From Gemmatimonadales bacterium (GTDB lineage Bacteria; Gemmatimonadota; Gemmatimonadetes; Gemmatimonadales; GWC2-71-9): a DNA stretch of 64,000 bases. The position numbers were made by a program, and so were the translations under genes. Under the pieces are notes generated by a model that saw nothing but the letters and a program-made list of their open reading frames with translations, searched no databases and was not told the origin of the DNA. Of the stretch, positions 30,257 to 38,973 are shown piece by piece. Numbering within the stretch: the first letter of the stretch is position 1; each line of letters starts with the position of its first letter. The stretch spans positions 1 through 64,000 of the forward strand of contig JAHBVU010000008.1 in the NCBI GenBank assembly GCA_019637315.1, in the 5' to 3' direction.

Positions 30257-30916
30257 ATGCGTCCTGTTCAAGTCCTTGGTGCGGCCTTCGCGGGCCTGCT
30301 CGTCCTGTCGGCGCCGGCTTCGGCACAGCGCGACGACTCATTCAGGTGGTATATCGGTGGCCAGGGCGGGGTGCTCGGCTTCGAAACCCCGATCCAGACC
30401 CGCTCGTGGTCGCCCTCCGTGGGCGGGCACCTGCTGATCGTGGCCAAGCGGTCCGGGCTGATCCTTTCAGTCGACGAAGCGCTCGGCGAGTCGGAGACAT
30501 CCGGCTTTGGCCAGGCGGTGGCCAACAACGGGGTCCGCGAGGTGTCCTTTGACCGGATCCGGAAATACTCGGCGGTCCTGACGGCCTTCCCGGTGCAGGG
30601 CAACACCCAGCCGTATGTCGGTCTCGGCTTTGGCCTGGTTCAGGTCGTCGACCCGCAGCCACTGGGCTTCTTCACGTCGCCGCAGCATGCCGCCGTAACC
30701 AAGGCCGACGCGGACGAACGATCGACCAGCGGCTTCCTCGCCGCGGTGCTCGGCGTCCAGACCCAGTTGGATCGGCTGGTCATCTTCGGCCAGTATCAGC
30801 TCCACAGCGCGCCGGCCGCGGGCAAGTTGCTCCGCGGCTCTGGCCACTCGGTCACCGGTGGGATCCGGATTTCGCTTGGTAATGCGAAAGAGGGCATCAA
30901 GGGCGGCGGTTACTGA
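30257..30916 (+). CDS. Outer-membrane beta-barrel-like secreted protein
   Basis: A 219-residue protein with a signal peptide (VLGAAFAGLLVLSAPASAQ) and a mature part made of alternating polar/hydrophobic strands (FRWYIGGQGGVLGF, SPSVGGHLLIVAKR, TQPYVGLGFGLVQV, HSVTGGIRISLG), typical of small outer-membrane barrels. Function unknown. The ATG has GGGAGG six bases upstream. It faces the convergent glycosylase gene across a strong terminator. Confidence 0.65.
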   Translation: MRPVQVLGAAFAGLLVLSAPASAQRDDSFRWYIGGQGGVLGFETPIQTRSWSPSVGGHLLIVAKRSGLILSVDEALGESETSGFGQAVANNGVREVSFDRIRKYSAVLTAFPVQGNTQPYVGLGFGLVQVVDPQPLGFFTSPQHAAVTKADADERSTSGFLAAVLGVQTQLDRLVIFGQYQLHSAPAAGKLLRGSGHSVTGGIRISLGNAKEGIKGGGY

Positions 30917-30937
30917 GCCTGCGACTGAAGGGTATCG

Positions 30938-30966
30938 AACGGGGCGGCCTCCATGGCCGCCCCGTT
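30938..30966. terminator. Bidirectional hairpin terminator
   Basis: Perfect 12 bp stem AACGGGGCGGCC with GGCCGCCCCGTT, five-base loop, lying between two convergent genes; the plus-strand side continues TTTGCGTT. Confidence 0.88.
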
Positions 30967-30970
30967 TGCG

Positions 30971-31537
30971 TTAGGCACCCCGCCCCGCCACGAACCGAAG
31001 GGGCCAGTCCGCGGCGCGGGTAATCCCGATTCGGGGCGTCACCTGCACCTCCGTCACCAGCGTGCGGGCCGGGTAGATCCGGGCACCAGACGTACGCATC
31101 AACTGGCCATCGAGCGTGCGATCGATGCCGAGCGCCTGACAGAGCTTGCCGGGGCCGTTGCTCAGCTGCCTTGCAGCAACCGCGCCCCGGCGTCGTGAGG
31201 CGCCCTCGAGCCCCTCGACGATTCGCACCGAGCGCAGCAGCACCGCCGCTCCGCTCGCCGGCGCTCCCGTCACCAGGTTGGCGCACCAATGAATTCCGTA
31301 GCTCCGATAGACGTACCAATGGCCGGGAGGTGAGTAGATCCCTTCGTTCCCGGCGTGGCGGCGTCCGCGGTATGCGTGTGAGGCGGGATCGTCCAGGCCG
31401 AGGTAGGCCTCGGTCTCGGTAATGACGGCGCGAACGACGTGGCGGTCAACTTCCGTCACGAGTTCGGCGCCCAGGAGCTCGCGAGCCACCAGGGCGGCAT
31501 CTCGAATGAAGAAGCTGTCGGGGAGCGGGATGCTCAA
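30971..31537 (-). CDS. DNA-3-methyladenine glycosylase (AAG/MPG family)
   Basis: Base-excision repair enzyme removing alkylated purines, 188 residues, the normal bacterial length. Family signatures: FIRDAALVARELLGAELV at the start, the catalytic glutamate in ETEAYLGLDDPASHAYRGR, YVYRSYGIHWCANLV, and NGPGKLCQALGI. The ATG has AGG seven bases upstream. Monocistronic, ending at a shared terminator. The call is secure at family level. Confidence 0.92.
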   Translation of the reverse strand: MSIPLPDSFFIRDAALVARELLGAELVTEVDRHVVRAVITETEAYLGLDDPASHAYRGRRHAGNEGIYSPPGHWYVYRSYGIHWCANLVTGAPASGAAVLLRSVRIVEGLEGASRRRGAVAARQLSNGPGKLCQALGIDRTLDGQLMRTSGARIYPARTLVTEVQVTPRIGITRAADWPLRFVAGRGA

Positions 31538-31615
31538 CCTTGGCGCGACCTGACGGCGGTGGGCGAACGCGTCGAGACCGGGAAGCCCCCGGCCTCGACG
31601 ATAAAACGATGGCTG

Positions 31616-33532
31616 TCAGCCGGGCTTCTTGGCCGTTCGTCCGCGGCTGCGACGAGGCCGAGACTTCGCTGCCGGCTTGGCATCAGGAGCTGCCTGGTCC
31701 GCAGGTGTTGGCGCCGGGCTGGCCGCCTTCGCCGCGACGTCCGCCTTGGCCGTACCTGCCGACTTCGATGGATTGGCTGATTTGGCAGACTTGGCTGCTT
31801 TGGCCGTGCGACCGCGGCCACCACGCTTGGCAGGCGCCTTCTTTGTTCCCGCCGCTACTGCCGGCTCCGCAGCTGGCTCAGCGGGCGTGTCAACCAGGGG
31901 GGCGGCAGCCGGGGTCGCCGATGCCGCGTCGGCTTCGCTCTCCACCGCACCGATCAGCGAAATCGCAGGCGGACGGACCGGCATGCGTGAGCCGCGGCGG
32001 AACCGAACCATCGATGTTCGCACGCCGGCCCCGTCCTCGCTCGCGGACGGATCGGCGGCCGGCCGCTCCCCGGTCGGCTTCTGTCCGGCCGACTCGGCTG
32101 CAGGCGGTGCTGCAGGAACAGTGGCAGATGCCGGAGACGTGGCCGAGCCAAGCCGGGCACGACCTGAGCGCGTCAGGGAAACCTCGAAGGCGTCGTCGCC
32201 CGAGCGCTTCACCTCAGCGAACTCCGCGTCATTGGCCTGGCGCAGGAAGCGGATGAATCGCTCCTGCTCCAACAGCGGGTCCTCGCGCCCGTGGAGCGCT
32301 GCCATCCGGGCGCGCACCAGGTCGTGCTGGGCCGGCGTCGGCAACTCACCGAGCGCCTTGGTGAGCAGGTGGAACGCTGCACCGAGGGACAACTGGCCGT
32401 CGGGCGGGCCAACCGGTGCATCGGGAGCCGCCGAAGGCTTCCGCCCGTTAGCCTGCTGGGCCGTCGGCTGCGGCTCGCTTCGTCTACCTCGCTCCTTATC
32501 CTTCTCCTTGTCCTTGTCCTGGCCTTGGTCGCGTCGATCGCGGTCCCGACCGCGTCCCCGGCCGCGGCCGCGGCGCTCACCTTCTCGCTCGGCCGCTGGC
32601 TCCGCAACCGGAGCGGCGGCGCGCCCCTCGCCCAGACCGACCTCATACTGGCCGTTCTCCAGCTTGTTCACCGTAATCAGGCCACGCGTGGCCGCTTCGG
32701 TGACGAACTTGCTGAACCGGCTGAAGCCGGCGTTCCGCTCGTCGAAGTTGGGATCGAGCTGCTGCATCACCTGCTTGAGCCGATCGGAGCGGAGCACGTC
32801 GTCCTGGCGGACCATCTGCGCCACCGCTTCGCGCACCAGTTCCCACGGGTCGCGCTGCACGTTTGGCGCGTCGACCTCTCGATGCAGACCGGCGAGCTCG
32901 CTGTACGAGTAGTACTCGTCGCAGTTCTGGATCAGCAGGTCGCTGGCCGACTCGCGGATGCCGATCCCGATCACATACTTGCCGTACTCCTTGAGCTTGA
33001 GCACCAGCGACGAGAAATCGCTGTCGCCCGAGAGTACGATGAAGGTGCCGATCTCGGGGCGTGTGAACACGAGCTCGATCGCGTCGATCGCCAACCGGAT
33101 ATCGGTGGCGTTCTTTTTCGTCGCGCCGACGGCGGTGGCCCAGATCATGTCGATCGACCGCTCCGTGAGCGGCATGACGTACTGGGAGTAGCGGCGCCAA
33201 TCGGCGTAGGCGCGCTGGACGGTAACCTTGCCTCGGATGATCTCGCTGTTGAGGAGGGTCTTCAGCTCCTTGGTCAGGTCGGAGCGGATCCCCATGGTCA
33301 CGTTGTCGAAGTCGATCAGGAGGGCGGCGTGGGGTGCCGTGTACGGCGTACCCTGCGGGGTCGGCGGCGCCAGGCGGCGCGACCGGTTGTGTGGGACTGT
33401 CACTCTTTTTTGAGCTCCGAGCCCTTCCCCTCGTAGGATCCCGCCGCTCCCCGCACCAGTCTTGGTGGTCGCGGGGACTCGGCCAGGAGCCTCGTCAGGC
33501 AGGGCTTCTGGCTTGGGTTCTCGCAGCGCCAT
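31616..33532 (-). CDS. NYN-domain (PIN-like) putative RNase with LOTUS/OST-HTH domain and basic low-complexity tail
   Basis: A 638-residue protein. Order: flexible N-terminus; NYN/DUF88 PIN-like domain (about 66-210) with the conserved acidic residues in ALLIDFDNV, TDIRLAIDA and LSGDSDFSSLV; an OST-HTH/LOTUS RNA-binding domain (about 215-295, DPWELVREAVAQMVRQDD to GQYEVGLG); an RGRGRGRDRD and Lys/Glu-rich linker; a possible second LOTUS-like segment (about 375-450); and a long Ala/Pro/Lys/Arg tail ending RPRRSRGRTAKKPG, histone H1-like. NYN proteins are metal-dependent RNases, so RNA binding and cleavage is the likely role. The ATG at 33532 has no Shine-Dalgarno; a GTG at 33403 would drop the flexible part. 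Confidence 0.8.
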   Translation of the reverse strand: MALREPKPEALPDEAPGRVPATTKTGAGSGGILRGEGLGAQKRVTVPHNRSRRLAPPTPQGTPYTAPHAALLIDFDNVTMGIRSDLTKELKTLLNSEIIRGKVTVQRAYADWRRYSQYVMPLTERSIDMIWATAVGATKKNATDIRLAIDAIELVFTRPEIGTFIVLSGDSDFSSLVLKLKEYGKYVIGIGIRESASDLLIQNCDEYYSYSELAGLHREVDAPNVQRDPWELVREAVAQMVRQDDVLRSDRLKQVMQQLDPNFDERNAGFSRFSKFVTEAATRGLITVNKLENGQYEVGLGEGRAAAPVAEPAAEREGERRGRGRGRGRDRDRRDQGQDKDKEKDKERGRRSEPQPTAQQANGRKPSAAPDAPVGPPDGQLSLGAAFHLLTKALGELPTPAQHDLVRARMAALHGREDPLLEQERFIRFLRQANDAEFAEVKRSGDDAFEVSLTRSGRARLGSATSPASATVPAAPPAAESAGQKPTGERPAADPSASEDGAGVRTSMVRFRRGSRMPVRPPAISLIGAVESEADAASATPAAAPLVDTPAEPAAEPAVAAGTKKAPAKRGGRGRTAKAAKSAKSANPSKSAGTAKADVAAKAASPAPTPADQAAPDAKPAAKSRPRRSRGRTAKKPG

Positions 33533-33857
33533 TTGCGCTGCATGTTGTGAATTTTAGATGAGTTAGGCCACGGGCGGTAGGCCATTGCGGCGGCGGGCCT
33601 CGACCCGAAGGATTTGCAGAGGCTGAAGACAAGACCAGGCAATTGCCTCAACGGAGGCCAAACCCCAGCGCCAACTCCCCCACACCCTGACCCCTCGCCA
33701 CCAAGGTAAGACGAATCCCCACAACAGCTTAGCCATTCAGTCCGACCAGATCACAGGATTACAAACGCTCAACTCTCAACCATCTGCGATTGATTCTGCT
33801 ATTGAACTCCACTTGATCGGGCGATAGCATCATCGGCAACCCTTCAAGCCAGGGCAG
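33533..33857. other. Divergent promoter region
   Basis: A 325-base gap between the NYN gene (minus) and the BTAD regulator (plus). It is AT-richer than its surroundings. A TAAAAT on the minus strand (33552-33557) may be a -10 for the NYN gene. No hairpin or ORF of note was seen. Confidence 0.45.
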
Positions 33858-36800
33858 ATGCGCCCAACCTCGTATTACCTCAAATGCCTTGGCATTCCGG
33901 AGCTGAGGGCGCCGGACGGCAAGGCCGTGCGCATCCGGGTCAAGAAGCACCTGGCCCTCCTCGTCTATCTTGCCGTCGAGCGCAACCGGCCTCACTCGCG
34001 CGATCGTCTCGTCGATGTCTTCTGGCCGCATGCGCCGCGGGACCGCGGCCGGCATTCCTGCGCAACCGCCGTTTCCTTGCTGCGCAGCATTCTCGGCAAG
34101 GATTCGCTGATCCATACCCGTGCCGGGCTCAGGTTCGTGCCGACGGGCCTCACGTTCGACCTCGACTACCTGGAGTCAGGCCAAATCATCGGTGCCGACG
34201 GTGAGCCGTTGCTCGATGTCGACGGCTTTCTCCGCGGCTTCGACATCGACGATGCGCCGGAGTTCATGTTCTGGAAAGAACGAGAGCATGTCCGAAGAAT
34301 GCCGGCTGTGCACGCCGGGCTGCTCGCCCTGATCGATCACGGCCGCAGGCGGAGTTCGCACGACGAGATCATGATGTGGGCCGAGCGGATCCTGTCGCTC
34401 GACCATCTGGCGGAAGAAGGGATCCGGGCTCAGATGGAGGCGTTTGCGCTGGTGGGCGACCGCGTCTCGGCGCTGCGGATCTTCGACGAGTGGAAGGACC
34501 GGCTGCTCGACGAGCTTGGTGCGCAACCGTCCCGGATGGTCGACGGCATGGCAGCTCAGCTTCGCAAGCGGGGCTGGCAGCCGAGCCGAGCAAAGCCTAC
34601 GCCCGCCGTCCCGGCCGAACAGTGGCGCCGCACCTCGTTCGTAGGGCGTCGCCATGAGTACCAGCACCTCTATGAGGTCTGGGAGGGGGTCCATCACTAT
34701 CAGGCCAAGCACTTGCTGATCACCGGCGACAGCGGCGTGGGTAAGACGACCCTGGCTCAACGCCTCGTGACGGCCGCTGGGCTCGAGGGGGCGTCTGTAT
34801 CCCGGGTGCAGTGCTACCACGTCGAGCAGCGAATCCCGTATGCTGCGGTGAGCAGCATCGTTCTGGGGCTCCTCGATCGACCGGGTGTGTCGTCAGCTGC
34901 GCCATCCGCTCTGGCCGAACTGGCCCGGATCATTCCGCAGGTGCGGGAGCTCTTTGCGCGGCTGCCGGAGCCGCAGAGCGTCGAAGGCGAGTCGGTTCGG
35001 CTGCTCTTTGCCGAGGCCGTCGTCGACCTCCTTCGAGCCTTGCTGTCCGAACGACCGGTCCTGCTCGTCGTCGACGACTGGATTTATGCGGACGAGGTCA
35101 GCCGCGCCGTGTTGCACCTGATCACGCGGCGGATCGACGACCGACGCTTCATGCTCGTGGCCACATTGCGAGCCGATGTCGGGACCGAGTATCAGGCCGC
35201 CGAGGCCGACCTGTCGAGCCTGGTCGGAGCGCGGATTGCACTGGACCCGATGCCACGCGAGGATTGCCTCGACCTCCTGGACGCAATCCTTCCGCCCGAT
35301 CACCCGGCGCCCAGTTCGACCGAGAAGCGGGCGCTGGTTGCGGCATCACGCGGCTATCCGATGGCGCTCGAGCTGTTCGCGCATGACTGGGTCATCAGCG
35401 GCCCCGGATGCATGGGCCTGGCGCTCCGGGCTTTCACGACGGCCTATCAGTCCTCCAAGTCCGGCGGGGCCGATCCGTTCCGCGAACTGGTGGCCCGCCT
35501 GATGAACGACCTGACGCCAAGCATGCGCCAGTGCCTCTTCCTGGCTGCTGTGCTTGGCCCGAACCTGGGCGATCTGGCGGTCTATTCGAGTCTTGACCTG
35601 ACCTTGAGTCAGACGATGGAAAGCCTCGCCGCGTTGACGGATCGACGGATCCTACGTGATGTCGGCAGCGGCACGGAGTTCATGAACGAACTGGTGCGGG
35701 CCCACGTGTACGGAGCCATCCCTGCCCCGCTACGAGTCCAGCTTCACAGCCTGATCGCCGACCACCTGATTGCCAGCACGGGCAACGGACGCCGAGACCA
35801 GCATCTCGAGATTGCGTGGCATCTGATCCGATCGCGTCGCGGGCAGGAGGCCGTAGAGTACTTGATTGGTGGCGCTGAGGACGCACTGCTCCGAGGTGCT
35901 CCGGACGATGTCATCCTTGCACTCGAGAGTTTCCCGCGAGACGTGCTGAGCAATAGCGACGGCTCTCGTGACCGCATCCCCGAGCTTCTCGTTGAAGCTC
36001 TCTACGAAACCTCCCGCTGGGAGGATGGTCTTCGCATCGCTGTCGACCACAGCCAAACACCCGCCGCATCGGTATTCCGTGTGTTCGCAATCGAGGCGAA
36101 CTGGCACTTAGGTCGGCTCTCCGAGGCCGAACAACGCCAGCACATCGACGAGTTGCTACAGATCGGATGCACTGAACCAGCCAGCGCGGGACGCGCAATA
36201 GCGCTGGGCGCGTTTATGGCTGGCGGCCTTCGAGATGAGACCCTTGTACAGTACGTCGAGTCGCGTCTGAGGAACATCCCTGACCCGCCGTCTCCAAGCG
36301 ACTGTGCCCGAGTCCTGATGGCGAGAGCCAACCTTGCTTTCTACCGACGAAAGCTTGATGAGGGCGAGCATGCAGCCACTCAAGCGCGTCAGATTCTTGA
36401 CGAGATTGGAGCGGTAAATACCGTTGCGGTACGCCTCGAGATAGGCCTGAGCGTCTTCCGGATCGCTAGGGGTGACTACCACACTGCGTACGATCACCTG
36501 GTCGAGGCGATTCGCCTTGGACGACGAATCGACAACCATAACCTAACCTCTCTCGCATCCGGAAACGCGGCACTGGCATGCCTACGACTGGGCCGCTTCG
36601 ATGAGGCCATCCGCCATGCGGGAGACGCAGGCAGCCGCGCAGATGCGCCGACCCAAGAGATGTCCGCCTACAGCGCTTCTTTCTCGCTCGCAACTCTGGG
36701 ACGGCACGAAGAGGCACTAAAGCACCTGAGCATCTCAAGCGAACGGATCTGCAAATTCGACCAAGGCTGGATCCACCAGATATGGATGCTTCATCAAGCA

Positions 36801-37181
36801 GACGTACTGTGGCTTTGCGGGCACAAACGAAAAGCATCGGCGTTGGCGCGCAAGGCCACCATCGAACAGCATGGCATCCCGTTGACCCGAGGCCTGACTG
36901 GAATCTTCTTACGATGGGCAACGATTGTTGCGTCCTCAGACGAGGAACGTTTGGAACTCACTCGGATCGCAACCTCTGCCTGGCACCAGCGAGAGCAGTT
37001 GGACGCACTCGATCGCTACGAGCTAACACAGGCCCTGCGACGAACACCCGAAACGTTTCGACCGGTCCCAATCGATGTTCTGGATCGAGAAGCGCGTGCC
37101 CTCGAACGTCAGATTCCCTCGCCAACTCAAGAAGCAGTTCGCCAGATTGGACTAGAAGTAGCGCGTTTGCGTACGCACTGA
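33858..37181 (+). CDS. Large BTAD-type transcriptional regulator with AAA/STAND ATPase and TPR domains
   Basis: An 1107-residue regulator. An OmpR-like winged-helix (about 5-95, VKKHLALLVYLAVERNRPHSRDRLVDVFWP) is followed by the bacterial transcriptional activation domain (about 100-240), a STAND/AAA ATPase (Walker A GDSGVGKTT near residue 290; Walker B LLVVDDW near 403) and a long helical C-terminus resembling TPR repeats (GLSVFRIARGDYHTAYDHLVEAIRLGRR). The architecture is that of SARP/AfsR-like activators, which switch on ATP binding when a signal meets the TPRs. The target is unknown. The 3' third is visibly less GC-rich than the 5' part, like the HD-GYP gene beyond it. Confidence 0.85.
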   Translation: MRPTSYYLKCLGIPELRAPDGKAVRIRVKKHLALLVYLAVERNRPHSRDRLVDVFWPHAPRDRGRHSCATAVSLLRSILGKDSLIHTRAGLRFVPTGLTFDLDYLESGQIIGADGEPLLDVDGFLRGFDIDDAPEFMFWKEREHVRRMPAVHAGLLALIDHGRRRSSHDEIMMWAERILSLDHLAEEGIRAQMEAFALVGDRVSALRIFDEWKDRLLDELGAQPSRMVDGMAAQLRKRGWQPSRAKPTPAVPAEQWRRTSFVGRRHEYQHLYEVWEGVHHYQAKHLLITGDSGVGKTTLAQRLVTAAGLEGASVSRVQCYHVEQRIPYAAVSSIVLGLLDRPGVSSAAPSALAELARIIPQVRELFARLPEPQSVEGESVRLLFAEAVVDLLRALLSERPVLLVVDDWIYADEVSRAVLHLITRRIDDRRFMLVATLRADVGTEYQAAEADLSSLVGARIALDPMPREDCLDLLDAILPPDHPAPSSTEKRALVAASRGYPMALELFAHDWVISGPGCMGLALRAFTTAYQSSKSGGADPFRELVARLMNDLTPSMRQCLFLAAVLGPNLGDLAVYSSLDLTLSQTMESLAALTDRRILRDVGSGTEFMNELVRAHVYGAIPAPLRVQLHSLIADHLIASTGNGRRDQHLEIAWHLIRSRRGQEAVEYLIGGAEDALLRGAPDDVILALESFPRDVLSNSDGSRDRIPELLVEALYETSRWEDGLRIAVDHSQTPAASVFRVFAIEANWHLGRLSEAEQRQHIDELLQIGCTEPASAGRAIALGAFMAGGLRDETLVQYVESRLRNIPDPPSPSDCARVLMARANLAFYRRKLDEGEHAATQARQILDEIGAVNTVAVRLEIGLSVFRIARGDYHTAYDHLVEAIRLGRRIDNHNLTSLASGNAALACLRLGRFDEAIRHAGDAGSRADAPTQEMSAYSASFSLATLGRHEEALKHLSISSERICKFDQGWIHQIWMLHQADVLWLCGHKRKASALARKATIEQHGIPLTRGLTGIFLRWATIVASSDEERLELTRIATSAWHQREQLDALDRYELTQALRRTPETFRPVPIDVLDREARALERQIPSPTQEAVRQIGLEVARLRTH

Positions 37182-37191
37182 CCTGCAGGTA

Positions 37192-38682
37192 TCAGTTTGG
37201 GGTCGCGCTAGCTCGGAGAGCCTCAAGAAAGCTAGACTGCGATCGCAGCGCCGGGCGTGGTGATTTCGCAGGGACATGCCTTGGGACTGTGTGTTCGGCA
37301 AGGAACTCCTTGTCCGAGACCAGCCGCCGAACTGTGACAGAATTGATAGCGCCATCCACAACCATCGGGTCGAACTGACTTCCGCGATATTTCTGAAGTT
37401 CCGCAATGACCTTTTCGAACGAAAGTGCATTTCGGTAGGGGCGGTCCGTCGTCATAGCATCGATCGTATCCGAGATCATGATAACGCGTGCACCAAGCGG
37501 AATTTCCTCCCCCGACTTGCCATCCGGATATCCCTTGCCGTCCCATCGTTCATGGTGCGACCGAACGCAGTTCTGGACGTTCCCCTGAAATCGCGAGAAC
37601 AAACCGACCAACTCTGCACTCTTTGCCGCATGCGTCTTCATTATTTCCCACTCCTCCTGGGTCAACCGACCTTCCTTTTGGATGAGCGGGGCAAACTCCT
37701 CGTGAATCTTCCCTACGTCATGGAGAAGCGCTGCGGTCTCAACCTCAACAAGATCATCCCCCGTAATGCCGAGGTCCTGGGCTATCGCCTTCGACAAGGC
37801 CGCAACCCGACGCGAATGACCTGACGTGTATGGATCCCTAGCTTCGATCGACTTAACCATCATTTCAAGCTGCTCACGCAACGCCAATTCGAGCCGTTCG
37901 TGAGCCTGCTCCAGCTCGTCGTAGAGACCTTTTACCGCATTGAGCTTGGCATAGACGTGCTTCGCAACGATCAGCGGAATAATGAATAGCAGGAATCCGA
38001 CACGAGACAGAACGGATGGGCCGTCAAACTTCAGATACAACCAGGCGACAAACAGTGCAATTGCGCTGGCGCCAACGTCATAACCGAACACCCACAAATG
38101 ACTAGTTGCCCATACCTCACCGAAGGATTTCCCGCTCGACAGCGCAACCGCAGCTGCAACCAGGACAGAATTGGCGATGAAGTAGACCGTCGCGGCGGCC
38201 AGGAATGCAAGGACTGTTAACACCACCTCACCTGTCTCGACCCCTACCCCAGGCAGCAGCATGGGAGGAGGGACGACCCCCCCTAAGGCATCAAAGACTG
38301 ACATCGCTGCTAGTACCGCAATCGAACGCTGCGCAATGTTGAAGCTTGCCTTGATCGGTTCACGTTTGAGCAGGACCTGACTCAATAACGTCGAAGCGCC
38401 AGCGGTCAAAGCACCCCAAAACGGGCCAAAGAGCAGACCTGCAGCAAGGTGGACAACGAAGGAGAGGGATCCGTCGGCCCCGCCACCCCGACTGATTGTA
38501 GCACTGACTTGAAGGAGAAACGCGACCAGCAATAACACGCTTATGCCCCACACGCCCGGGAACGCCCCGGCTGTGGGCCATGCGAGACCGAGTCCGATCA
38601 TCGCTACTGCGACGGTCGCCGCGACGAAAACGTGCACCTTGGTCAAACGCATCATGATTACGGGTAGAGGGGCCGCGATCAA
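37192..38682 (-). CDS. Membrane-bound HD-GYP domain protein (probable c-di-GMP phosphodiesterase)
   Basis: A 496-residue protein: an N-terminal membrane domain of about seven or eight helices (residues 15-250), a short coiled coil (YDELEQAHERLELALREQLE), then an HD-GYP domain with HSRRVA, LLHDVGK (HD near residue 321) and HHERWDGKGYPDG (GYP). HD-GYP enzymes hydrolyse c-di-GMP. The TTG start at 38682 directly follows the TAG of a 28-residue ORF, with GGAGG three bases before it; ATGs at 38655 and 38652 are alternatives without ribosome site. The gene is less GC-rich than its surroundings (one 60-base line counts 47 percent). Confidence 0.88.
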   Translation of the reverse strand: MIAAPLPVIMMRLTKVHVFVAATVAVAMIGLGLAWPTAGAFPGVWGISVLLLVAFLLQVSATISRGGGADGSLSFVVHLAAGLLFGPFWGALTAGASTLLSQVLLKREPIKASFNIAQRSIAVLAAMSVFDALGGVVPPPMLLPGVGVETGEVVLTVLAFLAAATVYFIANSVLVAAAVALSSGKSFGEVWATSHLWVFGYDVGASAIALFVAWLYLKFDGPSVLSRVGFLLFIIPLIVAKHVYAKLNAVKGLYDELEQAHERLELALREQLEMMVKSIEARDPYTSGHSRRVAALSKAIAQDLGITGDDLVEVETAALLHDVGKIHEEFAPLIQKEGRLTQEEWEIMKTHAAKSAELVGLFSRFQGNVQNCVRSHHERWDGKGYPDGKSGEEIPLGARVIMISDTIDAMTTDRPYRNALSFEKVIAELQKYRGSQFDPMVVDGAINSVTVRRLVSDKEFLAEHTVPRHVPAKSPRPALRSQSSFLEALRASATPN

Positions 38683-38769
38683 CTACCTCCAGTCGACGCC
38701 TTCAGCGAAGAGCAGCGAGACTAAGAAGTCCACTGCACCGCCAGCTACGGCCGCGAGCCAGCTGATCAT
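38683..38769 (-). CDS. Tiny hydrophobic ORF (28 residues) upstream of the HD-GYP gene
   Basis: ATG at 38769 preceded by a GGGAGGTGAT ribosome site, 11 bases away from GGAGG. The 28-residue peptide is mostly one membrane-like segment (WLAAVAGGAVDFLVSLLF) and ends at TAG, immediately followed by the TTG start of the HD-GYP protein; the ribosome site of that gene (GGAGG) lies inside the last codons of this ORF. It may be a coupling leader or a small membrane partner of the phosphodiesterase. Not recognised; too short to test by composition. Confidence 0.45.
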   Translation of the reverse strand: MISWLAAVAGGAVDFLVSLLFAEGVDWR

Positions 38770-38973
38770 GAGCGTTATCACCTCCCCTCCGGGTCAATCA
38801 CAGTCCCTCGGGACGGCAGGCCTCGCTATAGCCCACCTAACGCTCCGCTCAGTTGTCCGCTCGGCTCCGCTCACACTTCCTCGAAGACCGGGCCCCCCTC
38901 CCTACATTCCTTTCACTCGCATGGAGTCAACCACCCACTCACCTGCATCTGCAGGTCGAGTCCTACACCTCGA

